Shown here piece by piece: positions 21,301 through 29,085 of a stretch of DNA of 64,000 nucleotides. The DNA lies in NCBI RefSeq assembly GCF_003999975.1, contig NZ_RJAC01000003.1:248001-312000 (forward strand), in the 5' to 3' direction. The notes under the pieces are model-generated. The model made no database searches and was not told the DNA's origin. It worked only from the letters and a program-made list of their open reading frames with translations. Within the stretch, counting starts at the first letter, position 1, and every line of letters begins with the position of its first letter. The translations under genes were made by a program, and so were the position numbers. Source of the stretch: Actinoplanes solisilvae (GTDB lineage Bacteria; Actinomycetota; Actinomycetes; Mycobacteriales; Micromonosporaceae).

Positions 21301-21467
21301 CCGCCATCGTGGAACTGTCCGTGAAGCTGCCGCAGCCGACCGTCCGCGCGGCACACGCGTTCGCTTCGTCACTGAGCCGCACGGCCGCGTCACGTACGCT
21401 CGCGCTCGCCGACCTGGGAGTTCCGATGCCCGGGGCGAACGTCGGCGGGCTCGCCGCGGTCGTTTAG
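18309..21467 (+). CDS. Beta-helix/AAA ATPase fusion, EccA-like T7SS component
   Basis: 1052 residues. The start is GTG at 18309 (an adjacent ATG at 18312 is equally possible), six bases after AGGAGG and overlapping the previous stop. Residues ~1-480 are a right-handed parallel beta-helix with repeated short turns of the NosD/pectate-lyase kind (GAQLRGLTLSSAD, VALDHCRIGGAS and so on). An acidic linker follows (about 485-510). A CbbX/SpoVK-class AAA domain has Walker A GPPGTGKT (about 560), Walker B VLFIDEAY (about 617) and an arginine-containing ASRFTRTVEF. A second, degenerate AAA domain has GGSGRSE instead of GKT/S. Classical EccA combines TPR repeats with a CbbX-like AAA domain. Here a beta-helix replaces the TPR part. 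Likely role: cytosolic remodelling of substrates before export. Confidence 0.9.
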   Translation: MMSRQVLVVGSGAPGAYPTIGAALVRAEAGATISVHPGRYSEKLVVGNRVTISAEPGGPVEVHVEEGSVLVVHGEGAQLRGLTLSSADPKLAAVDVYAGEVALDHCRIGGASWATLLARLQGSLAMRNCEVTSTGGAGIVMMSTGTGTVEDTTVSEVGTSGIVVGETARLTLRRCVVRDTPANSICANGDSHLVMDQCQIIGAQKPALVLERSTHARINGLTISGSANVDLFARGEIDVVISDSTFTGAALQSVHVTDAATPAFTRCTFTGVGHTAVHVTGGARPVLTDCTVTDSPIAVVTEAAGSPTLTGLTVRGSRDQAALLGGGGTVTIKGFRAEVDQGDGIVVRDETTVDGADLAVTGGGLQLSGTGRATIRDARFISAGIVVTGGRLQLRDSEIAFAAGDGITVAGGGQLVAAEVRIRDASRNGVALETGARATLTACEILGSGAEAISRADGVELKVDSVVTNATKFASPEPSGSFAGTAARPYEETEEGTEDETDEPSGELSGPLQELNDLIGLRGVKQEVTALINLIKMAQVRLQKGLPMPPMSRHLVFAGPPGTGKTTVARLYGSVLAELGILSKGHMIEAARADLVGQYIGSTAIKTTELVTKALGGVLFIDEAYTLSAGSGGSGPDFGQEAIDALMKMMEDHRDELVVIVAGYSELMERFLESNPGLASRFTRTVEFPNYSVAELVTITSNLATKHYYELTDDAVDALTHYFERIPKNATFGNGRVARKLFEAMINNQASRLATAPPAKDTELNRLTSADITPELDLLDDLPVEQNSRPDSATDPAGAIKATRSWKRVCDLVGAAPVRESLGSALLALCDLRNRRRAYGKSANVMLGGVGGSGRSEIAGLYAAALSELGLVPVGRLVRVATGVDLAAQWPGQAQSLARAAMDDAGGGVLIVDYEPGESSDEAVEALVEQMRAAGGDPVVVLIGENDALSALRRSVPGVADVFGQQWTMPAYATAELGEIVVRHLVRRGHEVPADVRAAIVELSVKLPQPTVRAAHAFASSLSRTAASRTLALADLGVPMPGANVGGLAAVV

Positions 21468-21483
21468 AGGAGAACACAGCACA

Positions 21484-21783
21484 ATGCAGCCCGAAATGCA
21501 GGAGTTCCTCGACAACGCGCGGGCGTTCGAGCAGAGGATGCGGGACGCCGAGTCGTCGCTGCGGCAGGCCGTGGTCACCGGCCGGTCCGCTGACGGCACG
21601 GTCGCCGTGCTCGCCAGCGGCCTCGGCCAGCTTCAGGGCGTGCGCGTCGACCCCGGGGTCTTCGAGCATCGCGACCCCGAGCGGTTGGCCGAGGCGATCG
21701 CCGAGGCGATCCGAGCCGCCGGGGCCAACGCGCGCAGCCTCGCCGAACAACGGATGGGTCCTGTCGAGATCAACCTGTACTGA
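21484..21783 (+). CDS. YbaB/EbfC-like protein, right end of T7SS locus
   Basis: 99 residues; GAGGAG stands eleven bases before the ATG, within 16 bases of the preceding stop. An N-terminal helix (QEFLDNARAFEQRMRDAES), a short beta section (GTVAVLASGLGQLQGVRVD) and a C-terminal helix give the YbaB layout. It is the last gene of the rightward T7SS unit. Low similarity is visible by eye to the left-end YbaB-like protein, but the architecture is shared, so each divergent unit carries one. DNA binding is possible but not shown; a helper role in the secretion system is equally likely. Confidence 0.85.
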   Translation: MQPEMQEFLDNARAFEQRMRDAESSLRQAVVTGRSADGTVAVLASGLGQLQGVRVDPGVFEHRDPERLAEAIAEAIRAAGANARSLAEQRMGPVEINLY

Positions 21784-21789
21784 GCAGCA

Positions 21790-21804
21790 CCCGGCCCGGC
21801 CGGG
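21790..21804. terminator. Short GC hairpin at end of T7SS operon
   Basis: CCCGGC and GCCGGG arms with a CCG loop lie seven bases after the YbaB-like stop and in front of the convergent aldo/keto reductase end. No U-tract follows, so the call rests on position only. Confidence 0.35.
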
Positions 21805-21826
21805 ATCAACCTTTACCGAAGGTCGG

Positions 21827-22906
21827 TCAGTACCGCACCGGGCTTGCGCCGAGCAGGGGCGACACGGCGGTCGTGCGGCCGTCGACCGTCGCGCCGGCGA
21901 ACGCGAGGGCCGGCGCCAGGTGCCGGTTGTTGTCGGCCGGGAAGTTCAGCGCGGGGGCCGAGACCTCGTCGAGCCGGGCGATCTGGTGCGGCGACAGTTC
22001 GGCGTCGACCGCGTCCAGGTTCGCCTTCAACTGGTCCAGGCGCCGCGCGCCGATCAGGACCGAGCTGACCCCGGGCCGGGCGGCGACCCAGGCGAGTGCC
22101 GCCGCGGCGGGCGTCACCGCGGCCTCGGTGGCGACCTCGTGCAGGACGTCGATGACCCGCCAGTCCCGTTCGGCCGGGCCCCCGACGAGGCCGGCGCGCA
22201 AGGTGTCGACGTCGCCGGCGCCGCGGACGAACTTGCCGGACAGCCAGCCACTCTTGAGCGGGCTCCACGGCAGCACCCCGAGCCCGTGCTCGGCCGCCAT
22301 CGGGATCAGCTCCCCCTCGCTCGTGCGTTCCAGCAGCGAGTACTCCAGTTGCAGGCCGATCGCCGGCGTCCAGCCGCGGAAGTGTGCGACGACCTGAGCC
22401 TCGGCCGCCTTCCAGGCCGGTAGGTCGGACAGGCCGACGTACCGGATCTTGCCCGCGGTGACGAGGTCGTCGAGGGCGCGCAACGTCTCGTCGACGGGAA
22501 CCCCGCGGTCCCAGTTGTGCAGCCAGAAGATGTCCAGGTAGTCGGTGCGCAGCCGGCGCAGCGACTCTTCGGCCTGGGCGACAGTGGCCTTGCGGCCGGC
22601 GCCGCCGCCGTTGGGGTCGCCGGGGAACAGGTTGCCGAAGAACTTCGAGCCGAGCACGATCCGGTCGCGCAGGCCGGGCCGGGCGGCCAGGTAATCGCCG
22701 ATGATCTTCTCGGAGTGCCCGTTGGTGTAGATGTTGGCGGTGTCGATGGAGTTGCCACCACGTTCCAGGTACTCGGTGATCATTGCTTCGGAGTCGGCGA
22801 CCGGGGCTCCCCAGCCGTGGTCCTCGCCGAAGGTCATCGCGCCGAGCGTGAACGGGCTGATGCGCAGGCCGGAGCGGCCCAGGGTGACGAAATTGTCGAG
22901 TGGCAT
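21827..22906 (-). CDS. Aldo/keto reductase
   Basis: 359 residues, an NADP(H)-dependent reductase of the AKR superfamily (voltage-channel-beta/AKR11-like group). The catalytic tetrad is visible as Asp55, Tyr60 (IDTANIYTNG), Lys88 (LGSKFF) and His130 (WLHNWD). The C-terminal NADPH-binding pattern VLIGARRLDQL is present. Cytosolic. It is divergent from an AraC-family gene 90 bases away, so that regulator probably controls it. The natural substrate cannot be read from sequence. The ATG has only a weak GAGGC in front. Confidence 0.93.
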   Translation of the reverse strand: MPLDNFVTLGRSGLRISPFTLGAMTFGEDHGWGAPVADSEAMITEYLERGGNSIDTANIYTNGHSEKIIGDYLAARPGLRDRIVLGSKFFGNLFPGDPNGGGAGRKATVAQAEESLRRLRTDYLDIFWLHNWDRGVPVDETLRALDDLVTAGKIRYVGLSDLPAWKAAEAQVVAHFRGWTPAIGLQLEYSLLERTSEGELIPMAAEHGLGVLPWSPLKSGWLSGKFVRGAGDVDTLRAGLVGGPAERDWRVIDVLHEVATEAAVTPAAAALAWVAARPGVSSVLIGARRLDQLKANLDAVDAELSPHQIARLDEVSAPALNFPADNNRHLAPALAFAGATVDGRTTAVSPLLGASPVRY

Positions 22907-22961
22907 GCCTCGATCTCACACCCGGCGGCCTCGCATCGGGTAGATCGATGCTGCCACCGGG

Positions 22962-22996
22962 TTGCCTGATCCTGCCAAAATCTGCACTATTGGTCA
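22962..22996 (+). promoter_or_regulatory. Probable leaderless promoter of the AraC-family gene
   Basis: TTGCCT (22962-22967) and ACTATT (22986-22991) are separated by 18 bases, and five bases later comes the ATG at 22997. No Shine-Dalgarno precedes the ATG, so transcription probably starts at or next to the start codon. The element lies in the 90-base divergent space shared with the aldo/keto reductase. Confidence 0.5.
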
Positions 22997-23881
22997 ATGA
23001 GCGCTCTGCCCGAGATCCGTGACCTGGTGCTGCGTCATGCCGGGCGGCCCGCACCGGGCGGTCTCGTCCTGCACCGCAGCGACGTGCCCACCGAGCCGAT
23101 GCCGGCCCAGAGCGAGCCGGTGTTCGCCCTGGTCGTGCAGGGTGCGAAGACCGCCGTGGTCGGGGAGACCGACTTCTCGTACGGCGCGGGTGAGTTCCTC
23201 GTCGCGGCGGTGCGGCTGCCGGTGATCGCGCACGTGTCGCGGGCCTCGGCCGCCGAACCCTACCTGGTGCTGGGCCTGCCCCTGAGCCCGACGCTGATCG
23301 CGGAACTGCTGCTGGACGCCCAGCCCGCGATGCCCAGCGAGCCGGCGCCGGGCATCGCGGTCAGCCCGGCCGGCGACGACCTGCTCGACGCGGTGGTGCG
23401 CCTGCTGCGGCTGCTCGACCGCCCCGGCGACCAGCGGGCACTGTGGGCCGGTCTGGAGAGGGAGATCGTCTGGCGGCTGCTGACCGGGGATCAGGGCGGC
23501 ACGGTCCGCCAGATCGGACTGGCCGACAGCAACGTCGCCCAGATCGGGCGGGCGATCCGCTGGATCCGCGAGCACCACGCCGACCTCTTCCGCGTCGAGG
23601 ACGTGGCCCGGGTGGCCGGCATGAGCGTGACATCCCTGCACCGGCACTTCCGGGCGGTGACGACGATGACGCCGATCCAGTTCCAGAAGACGATCCGCCT
23701 GCACGAGGCCCGGAACCGGCTGCTGGCCGCGCCGGGTGACGTGGCGGCCGTCGGCTTCGCGGTCGGGTACGAGAGCGCGTCGCAGTTCAGCCGGGAGTAC
23801 CGGCGGATGTTCGGCCTGCCGCCCGGCCGGGACGCGGCTCGTCTCGCCCTGGCCGGTGCGGCGCGGCTCGCCGAGGTGTGA
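22997..23881 (+). CDS. AraC-family transcriptional regulator
   Basis: 294 residues. An N-terminal AraC_N-type sensing domain (residues ~20-170; FALVVQGAKTAVVGETDF) precedes two helix-turn-helix motifs in the last ~100 residues (FRVEDVARVAGMSVTSLHRH and VAAVGFAVGYESASQFSREY). This subfamily is often encoded beside the oxidoreductase it controls, and here the aldo/keto reductase is divergent with a 90-base spacer. The inducer is unknown. It ends two bases from the stop of a convergent protease gene. Confidence 0.93.
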   Translation: MSALPEIRDLVLRHAGRPAPGGLVLHRSDVPTEPMPAQSEPVFALVVQGAKTAVVGETDFSYGAGEFLVAAVRLPVIAHVSRASAAEPYLVLGLPLSPTLIAELLLDAQPAMPSEPAPGIAVSPAGDDLLDAVVRLLRLLDRPGDQRALWAGLEREIVWRLLTGDQGGTVRQIGLADSNVAQIGRAIRWIREHHADLFRVEDVARVAGMSVTSLHRHFRAVTTMTPIQFQKTIRLHEARNRLLAAPGDVAAVGFAVGYESASQFSREYRRMFGLPPGRDAARLALAGAARLAEV

Positions 23882-23883
23882 GG

Positions 23884-25884
23884 TCAGAGCGCCACGCACG
23901 AGGTTGTCGCCCGGGCGGCCGGGTTGCTCTCCGACGTGACGGTCACCTTCGCGTGGCGGGTGTCCTTCGTCCAGACCTCCACCGAGGACGTCTTCCCGGC
24001 GGGGACGGCGACCACCGTACGGGGGAGGGCGGCGCCGGGGGCGGTGACTCGCAGGACGTCGACGGCTCGGCCGGTGTTGCGGACGGGGATCGTGCAGCGC
24101 GCCCAGCCGTCGTGGTCGCGGCGGGCGATCGCGGGGTAGGCTCGCACGCCCCGCTGGGACGGGCCGGCGCCGTCGAGCGAGCGGACGGCCACCTCGTACG
24201 AGAGAACGCCCTTGCGGTCGCGGTGGCGGTCGAGGACGTAGAAGTGCAGGCGGTTCGCCGTGTCGACGTGCTCGAACTCGCTGCCTGAGTTCGTGCCGGC
24301 GTGGAAGAGGGCGTCGGAGAGCTGGCGGTAGTCGCCGATCGTCATCTTCTGGGCGGTGCCGTCGGGCAGGACGAAGTCGACCTTGTCGATGTCCTGCGGG
24401 TTCGCGTCGATGGTCCAGATGAACGGTGCGGCGTCCTCGTCCTTGGTCTTGGCCAGCAGCACACCCGAGTCGGGCGTGAACGAGTCGTAGCCCATGCGGT
24501 CGACGACCTCGAGGGTGTAGTTGTCGTAGCCGCCGCCGTCGCAGAACGGGTCGGTCGAGGCGTCACAGGCCGCGCTCCGGTCGCCGCCGTCGAGGGTGAT
24601 GTTGATGCCGGCGAGCTTGTGGTCGACCGCGCGGGCCGTCACCTTCGTCACCACCACGCCCGAGGTGGCCAGGGCGTCGCGGGAGAGCTTCAAAACCGCG
24701 GCGTCGTCGACGATGCCGAGCTTCATCTTGTTGCGCAGCATGTGCTGGGCGCCCATCGACGAACCCGACGTGCCCGGGATGAGCCAGCGGCTGTGCGGGC
24801 CGCCGGGACCGTTGAACGTGCCCCGGCTGAGCATCTCCCACGGACCGCTGTAGTCGCGGCGCGCCGGGATCCCGTACGGATTGTTGTAGTTGTCACCGAC
24901 GCCGAGGATGTGGCTGAACTCGTGCGCGTAGGTCGACATGCCCGAGCTCTCGGCCTGCAGCGAACTGCCCTGGGTGGCGTTGGGCCAGATGTTCGCCGAC
25001 GCCTGCCACGAGGTCCATTCGACGTACCGGGTGGCGTTCCAGTTGGGCAGCGCGGTGTCCGGCGGACCCCACTCGTCGGTCACGTCCTCCTTGGTCGTGA
25101 ACTTCATCTGCCCGAACTCCTGCCAGGTGGCCGACTCGTCCTGCCCCGAGGACAGGAAGAAGACGAAGTCGTACTTGGCCGCCTCGGTCTCCCCGACCGC
25201 CGCGATCCAGGCCGCCCGGGCATCCGTACGCAGGTTGCGGGCGCAGCGGTCGCCGGCCGGGCAACCCTGCCCGCGCTGCATCTGGGTCTCGATGCCGTAC
25301 TCGTGGCTGTCGGCCGGCATCTGGTAGACGCCGAAGGAGTTGAGCTCGATGCCGAACCGGCCGTTCGAGTCCTCCATCCAGTATTCGTGAATGGTGTGAC
25401 CGCGGTTGAGCTTGCCGGGCTTGTTGAGGAAATCGCGATAGAACGCCGGCACGTCGTCACGAGCGAGATTCTGTACGCCCGACGGGTTGCCGTAGATGGT
25501 GGAGTTCGCGGGCTGCGTCACGACGAACGGCTGATTCGGATAGTCGACGAGCACGAGAGCGCCGTTGAAGTTGCGGTCCGAACCGCGCACGGCGGGGTTG
25601 GCCCAGTCGGTGCCGGGGACCGGTTTGTAGTCCGACCAGGTCATCGTGTCGGGCAGTTCGTAGCGTTGCGGGTCGATCGGCTGCGGGCCGCCGCCTGTGC
25701 GGGCGAGCGCGGCGGCCTCGTCGACCTGCCAGGGCTGGGTCTGCGGCCAGTGCCGCATGCGCCAGGGTGTGTCGGGGTCGACGTCCCCGGGCGGCGCGGC
25801 GGTGGCCGGGGAGGCGGTGAGGGTGCCGGCCAGCGCCAGCACCACGACGGACGTTGCCGAGACCAGGCGTCGCGCACGCGTCAT
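23884..25884 (-). CDS. Secreted M6-family metalloprotease
   Basis: 666 residues from the ATG at 25884, which has AGGA seven bases upstream; upstream in-frame codons are out of character. A signal peptide (RARRLVSATSVVVLALAG, Ala-x-Ala cleavage near residue 30) is followed by an immune-inhibitor-A-like M6 domain with the zinc motif HEFSH at about residue 321 and GVGDNYN after it. The C-terminal ~130 residues form a beta-rich extension (APGAALPRTVVAVPAGKTSS) of the type that follows secreted peptidases. It degrades extracellular proteins. It is convergent with the AraC gene. Confidence 0.9.
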   Translation of the reverse strand: MTRARRLVSATSVVVLALAGTLTASPATAAPPGDVDPDTPWRMRHWPQTQPWQVDEAAALARTGGGPQPIDPQRYELPDTMTWSDYKPVPGTDWANPAVRGSDRNFNGALVLVDYPNQPFVVTQPANSTIYGNPSGVQNLARDDVPAFYRDFLNKPGKLNRGHTIHEYWMEDSNGRFGIELNSFGVYQMPADSHEYGIETQMQRGQGCPAGDRCARNLRTDARAAWIAAVGETEAAKYDFVFFLSSGQDESATWQEFGQMKFTTKEDVTDEWGPPDTALPNWNATRYVEWTSWQASANIWPNATQGSSLQAESSGMSTYAHEFSHILGVGDNYNNPYGIPARRDYSGPWEMLSRGTFNGPGGPHSRWLIPGTSGSSMGAQHMLRNKMKLGIVDDAAVLKLSRDALATSGVVVTKVTARAVDHKLAGINITLDGGDRSAACDASTDPFCDGGGYDNYTLEVVDRMGYDSFTPDSGVLLAKTKDEDAAPFIWTIDANPQDIDKVDFVLPDGTAQKMTIGDYRQLSDALFHAGTNSGSEFEHVDTANRLHFYVLDRHRDRKGVLSYEVAVRSLDGAGPSQRGVRAYPAIARRDHDGWARCTIPVRNTGRAVDVLRVTAPGAALPRTVVAVPAGKTSSVEVWTKDTRHAKVTVTSESNPAARATTSCVAL

Positions 25885-25935
25885 GCCGCCATCCTGGCAT
25901 GCTGATCGACACACTTCAATGCAAGGCGGAACGAT

Positions 25936-26190
25936 CAGCTCGAGGTCGCCAGCACGGCCTTGCGAACGTCCTCGAGCGTGACCTCGGCGAGCTCCTGCCG
26001 CGGCGTGTTCTCGATGCCGCCGTAGATGTCCCGCATCGCGGGCTGGATGCCCCGGCCGATGACGCACTCCTGATCGGGGGTGGCCCGGTGCATCGCGAAC
26101 AGCGGGCCGGGTTCGACCGCGTCGTAGACGTCGAGCAGGGTGATCGACGCCAGGTCGCGCGTCAGCGACCAGCCCGCTCCGGCTTGCTGG
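25936..26190 (-). pseudogene. Remnant of an Rrf2-family regulator (C-terminal part)
   Basis: The reverse strand reads GAGWSLTRDLASITLLDVYD, then CVIGRGIQPAMRDIYGG, and a natural stop at 25936. This is the post-winged-helix part of Rrf2 regulators (GG/GW turn, ITLLDVY, CxxG). The first ~55 residues with the recognition helix are absent, and the sequence runs straight into an unrelated dehydrogenase fragment on the other strand. No start codon or ribosome binding site remains. It is a decayed gene. Confidence 0.7.
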
Positions 26191-26335
26191 CCGAGCAGGG
26201 CGCCGACGTCGCCTTCAGCTACATCAGCTCCCAGGCGAAGGCGCAGGCCGTCGTCGACGAGGTCCGCGCCACGGGGGCGAACGCGGCCGCGTTCCAGTCC
26301 GACCAGGCCGACACCGCCGCCGCGTCAGCCGTCGA
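26184..26335 (+). pseudogene. Remnant of a short-chain dehydrogenase (internal part)
   Basis: The plus strand reads LLAEQGADVAFSYISSQAKA, then VVDEVRATGANAAAFQSDQAD, the segment just after the Rossmann glycine motif in SDR enzymes. The NAD-binding start (TGxxxGIG) and everything after about 50 residues are missing. It abuts the Rrf2 remnant head to head and runs into the 3' end of prfC. An Rrf2 gene divergent from an SDR is a common arrangement, so both scars probably come from one deleted pair. Confidence 0.7.
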
Positions 26336-27899
26336 GGCGCAGGTCGGGGTAGCGGCCGGCGATCGAGCGCATGCGCCAACGGTGCGGGAACAGGGCGAGC
26401 ATCGCGCCGTCCCGTACGCGGGTCATGACCTCGACGTTCGACTCGGCTTTCAGGATTTCGCGGCCGGCGTCGTCGGTGCGGGCGGCGATCTCGTACGGCA
26501 GGTGGTCGAGGTGGACGGTGACGCCGAACTCGGCCTCGAGGCGGTAGGTGGCCACCTCGAACTGCATCGGCCCCACCGCGGCCAGCACCGGGGCCTGGTC
26601 GCCGCGCTGGTCGGAGCGGAGCACCTGGACCACGCCCTCGCCGTCGAGCTGCTCGATGCCGCGGCGGAAGCGCTTGAAGGCCGACGTGTCGTTCGTGCGC
26701 ACGACGGCGAAGTGCTCGGGCGGGAACGAGGGCAGCGGCGGGTACTGCACCGCGCCGCCGCTGTGCAGGGTGTCGCCGATGCCGAGCGCGGTCGCGTTGA
26801 CCAGGCCGACCACGTCGCCGGGGAAGGCCTCGTCGATCGTGTCGCGGCCCTGGCCGAAGATCTGCTGGGCGTATTTGGTGGTGAACGGCTTGCCGGTGCC
26901 GGCGTGCTTGACGATCATGCCGCGTTCGAAGCGGCCGGAGCAGACCCGCACGAACGCCACCTGGTCGCGGTGGGCCTTGTTCATGTTCGCCTGGATCTTG
27001 AAGACGAAGCCGGAGAACGGGGCGTCGACCGGCTGGTCCGGTCCCGCGACGGTGGGCCGGGCCGAGGCCGGGGGCGCCAGCTCGACCAGCAGGTTGAGCA
27101 GTTGCCGGACGCCGAGGTTGGCGACCGCCGCTCCGAACAGCACCGGCGTGGTCTTCGCGGCCAGGAACGCGCCCTGGTCGTGGTCGGCGCCGGTCATCGC
27201 GAGCAGGTCGAGCTCTTCGGACGCGGTGTCCCAGTCGGCCCCGAACCGCTCGGCCGCCTCGGTGGCGTCCATCTCCTCCTCGATGGCCAGGTCGGTGCCG
27301 CCGGGCGAGCGCTCCATGCGGGTGAACACGCCGGTGCGGCGGTCGACGACGCCGTGGAAGTGCCCGGCGATGCCGACGGGCCAGGTCAGCGGGGTCGGCT
27401 TCAGCCCGGTGCGCTCCTCGATCTCGTCGAGCAGGGCGAGAGCGTCATGCCCGGGACGGTCCCATTTGTTGATGAACGTCATCACCGGGATGTTGCGCTG
27501 GCGGCACACCTCGAACAGCTTGAGCGTCTGCGGCTCGAGGCCCTTGGCCGCGTCGAGCAGCATGACGGCGCTGTCGACCGCGGTCAGCACCCGATAGGTG
27601 TCCTCGGAGAAGTCGGCGTGCCCGGGCGTGTCGAGCAGGTTGATGACCGTGTCGCGGTAGGAGAACTGCAGCGCGGCCGAGGTGACCGAGATGCCTCGCT
27701 GCTGTTCCATCGCCATCCAGTCGGACACCACGCCCTTGCGGTCGCCCTTGCCGTGCACCGCGCCGGCCTGCCCGATCACCCGGGCGTGCAGGGCCAGGGC
27801 CTCGGTCATGGTCGACTTGCCGGCGTCCGGGTGGGAGATCACCGCGAACGTACGCCTCCGGCCGGCTTCGACGGCGACGGCCGGTGCGTTCTGACTCAC
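26325..27899 (-). CDS. prfC: Peptide chain release factor 3
   Basis: 524 residues with a GTG start. This translational GTPase recycles RF1/RF2 after peptide release. The G domain shows SHPDAGKST (G1), RGISVTS (G2), DTPGHADF (G3) and NKWD (G4), then the domain II and III sequence typical of RF3 (VFKIQANMNKAHRDQVAFVR). Full length. The last residues meet the dehydrogenase scar, so the deletion ended at the gene boundary without harming prfC. Confidence 0.97.
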   Translation of the reverse strand: MSQNAPAVAVEAGRRRTFAVISHPDAGKSTMTEALALHARVIGQAGAVHGKGDRKGVVSDWMAMEQQRGISVTSAALQFSYRDTVINLLDTPGHADFSEDTYRVLTAVDSAVMLLDAAKGLEPQTLKLFEVCRQRNIPVMTFINKWDRPGHDALALLDEIEERTGLKPTPLTWPVGIAGHFHGVVDRRTGVFTRMERSPGGTDLAIEEEMDATEAAERFGADWDTASEELDLLAMTGADHDQGAFLAAKTTPVLFGAAVANLGVRQLLNLLVELAPPASARPTVAGPDQPVDAPFSGFVFKIQANMNKAHRDQVAFVRVCSGRFERGMIVKHAGTGKPFTTKYAQQIFGQGRDTIDEAFPGDVVGLVNATALGIGDTLHSGGAVQYPPLPSFPPEHFAVVRTNDTSAFKRFRRGIEQLDGEGVVQVLRSDQRGDQAPVLAAVGPMQFEVATYRLEAEFGVTVHLDHLPYEIAARTDDAGREILKAESNVEVMTRVRDGAMLALFPHRWRMRSIAGRYPDLRLDG

Positions 27900-27990
27900 G
27901 TTCTCTCCCCACGATCACTGCCCGAGGTCTCTATCGTCGCATCCGGCGAAGGACCCTAAGTACGGTAGCTCGCCCGGGCCGTGACGGGGC

Positions 27991-29085
27991 TCACCCGCGG
28001 CGCCACCGCGTGGCCGGGGTCAGCGGCACCGGGTCGGGCCGTCCGGTCGTCGTGGTCAGCTCGACGCGGCGCCCCTCGCCGGCCGAGCGGAGCAGCGACA
28101 TCATGGCGTCGAGCACGTGCAGGGCCAGTTCGCCGCCGGCCCGGGGCGCCGGCGCGGTGAGCATGTCGATCAGCCCGACGCCGCGGGACGCGTCCTCGTA
28201 GCCGGCCGTCGGCGGCACGGTGCGCCAGTCGGCGGCGCCCAGCTCGAAGACGCGTACGTCGCCGGCGAACAGGTTCGGGTCGGGGACGGCGACGGTGCCG
28301 CCCTCGCAGTGCACCTCGATCGGGGCGGCCGTGGTGCGCACCGCGTCGAAGCTGGTGGTGATCGTGGAGAGTGCGCCGTTCGCGTGGTGCAGGATGCCGG
28401 TCACGTGCGTGTCCACCCCGACCGGGATCCGTTCACCGGCCCGCGGTCCGGTGCCGATCTCGCGGAGGGCACGCGGCCGGGCGGAGGCGCCGGTGACGGC
28501 CACGATCGGGCCGAGCAGGTGGACGAGGGCGGTCACGTAGTAGGGACCCATGTCGAGCAGCGGGCCGCCACCGGGCTGGTAGTAGAAGTCGGGGTTGTGA
28601 TGCCAGCGTTCGTGGCCCGGCGTGGCCATGACCGCCACGGCGGACAGCGGGCGGCCGACCGAGCCGTTGTCGATCACGGCGCGGGCGGTCTGCACGCCGG
28701 TTCCGAGCACGGTGTCGGGGGCGCAGCCCACCGTGACTTCGAACTCGGCCGCCCGCTCCAGCAGGGAACGGGCTGCCGGCAGCTCGGCCGCGAGGGGCTT
28801 CTCCCCGTACACATGCTTGTTGTTGGTGATGGCGCCGAGCCCGATCGAGGCGTGGGCCGCGGGGGTCGTGAGGTTGAGGATCGTGCCGACGGAGTCGTCG
28901 CTCAGCAGCCGGTCGACCGGCAGGGCTTGGCATCCGGCCAGGCCCTCGGCGACCGAGGCGGCCCGCGCGGCGTCGAGATCGGCGACCGCGGCGATGGTCA
29001 CGGACGGGTGGTCCCGCAGCGTCGCGAGGTAGGCGCCGGAGATCCAGCCGGTTCCTACGATGCCGACGCGGTGCGGCTCGCCCAC
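27991..29085 (-). CDS. Gfo/Idh/MocA-family oxidoreductase
   Basis: 364 residues from the GTG at 29085, six bases after GAGAGGGG; the start lies inside the end of the thuA-like gene (31-base overlap). The Rossmann motif GIVGTGWISGAY (residues ~8-19), VYGEKPLA and a C-terminal alpha/beta domain with GGGPLLDMGPYY are those of NAD-dependent sugar or inositol dehydrogenases. Cytosolic. The paired ThuA-like gene suggests sugar or sugar-alcohol metabolism; the exact substrate is unknown. Confidence 0.93.
   Translation of the reverse strand: MGEPHRVGIVGTGWISGAYLATLRDHPSVTIAAVADLDAARAASVAEGLAGCQALPVDRLLSDDSVGTILNLTTPAAHASIGLGAITNNKHVYGEKPLAAELPAARSLLERAAEFEVTVGCAPDTVLGTGVQTARAVIDNGSVGRPLSAVAVMATPGHERWHHNPDFYYQPGGGPLLDMGPYYVTALVHLLGPIVAVTGASARPRALREIGTGPRAGERIPVGVDTHVTGILHHANGALSTITTSFDAVRTTAAPIEVHCEGGTVAVPDPNLFAGDVRVFELGAADWRTVPPTAGYEDASRGVGLIDMLTAPAPRAGGELALHVLDAMMSLLRSAGEGRRVELTTTTGRPDPVPLTPATRWRRG

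Noticed and set aside
25854..27959. A 701-codon plus-strand frame
   Set aside because: It runs through the dehydrogenase scar and then opposite prfC; only the short SDR piece is meaningful.
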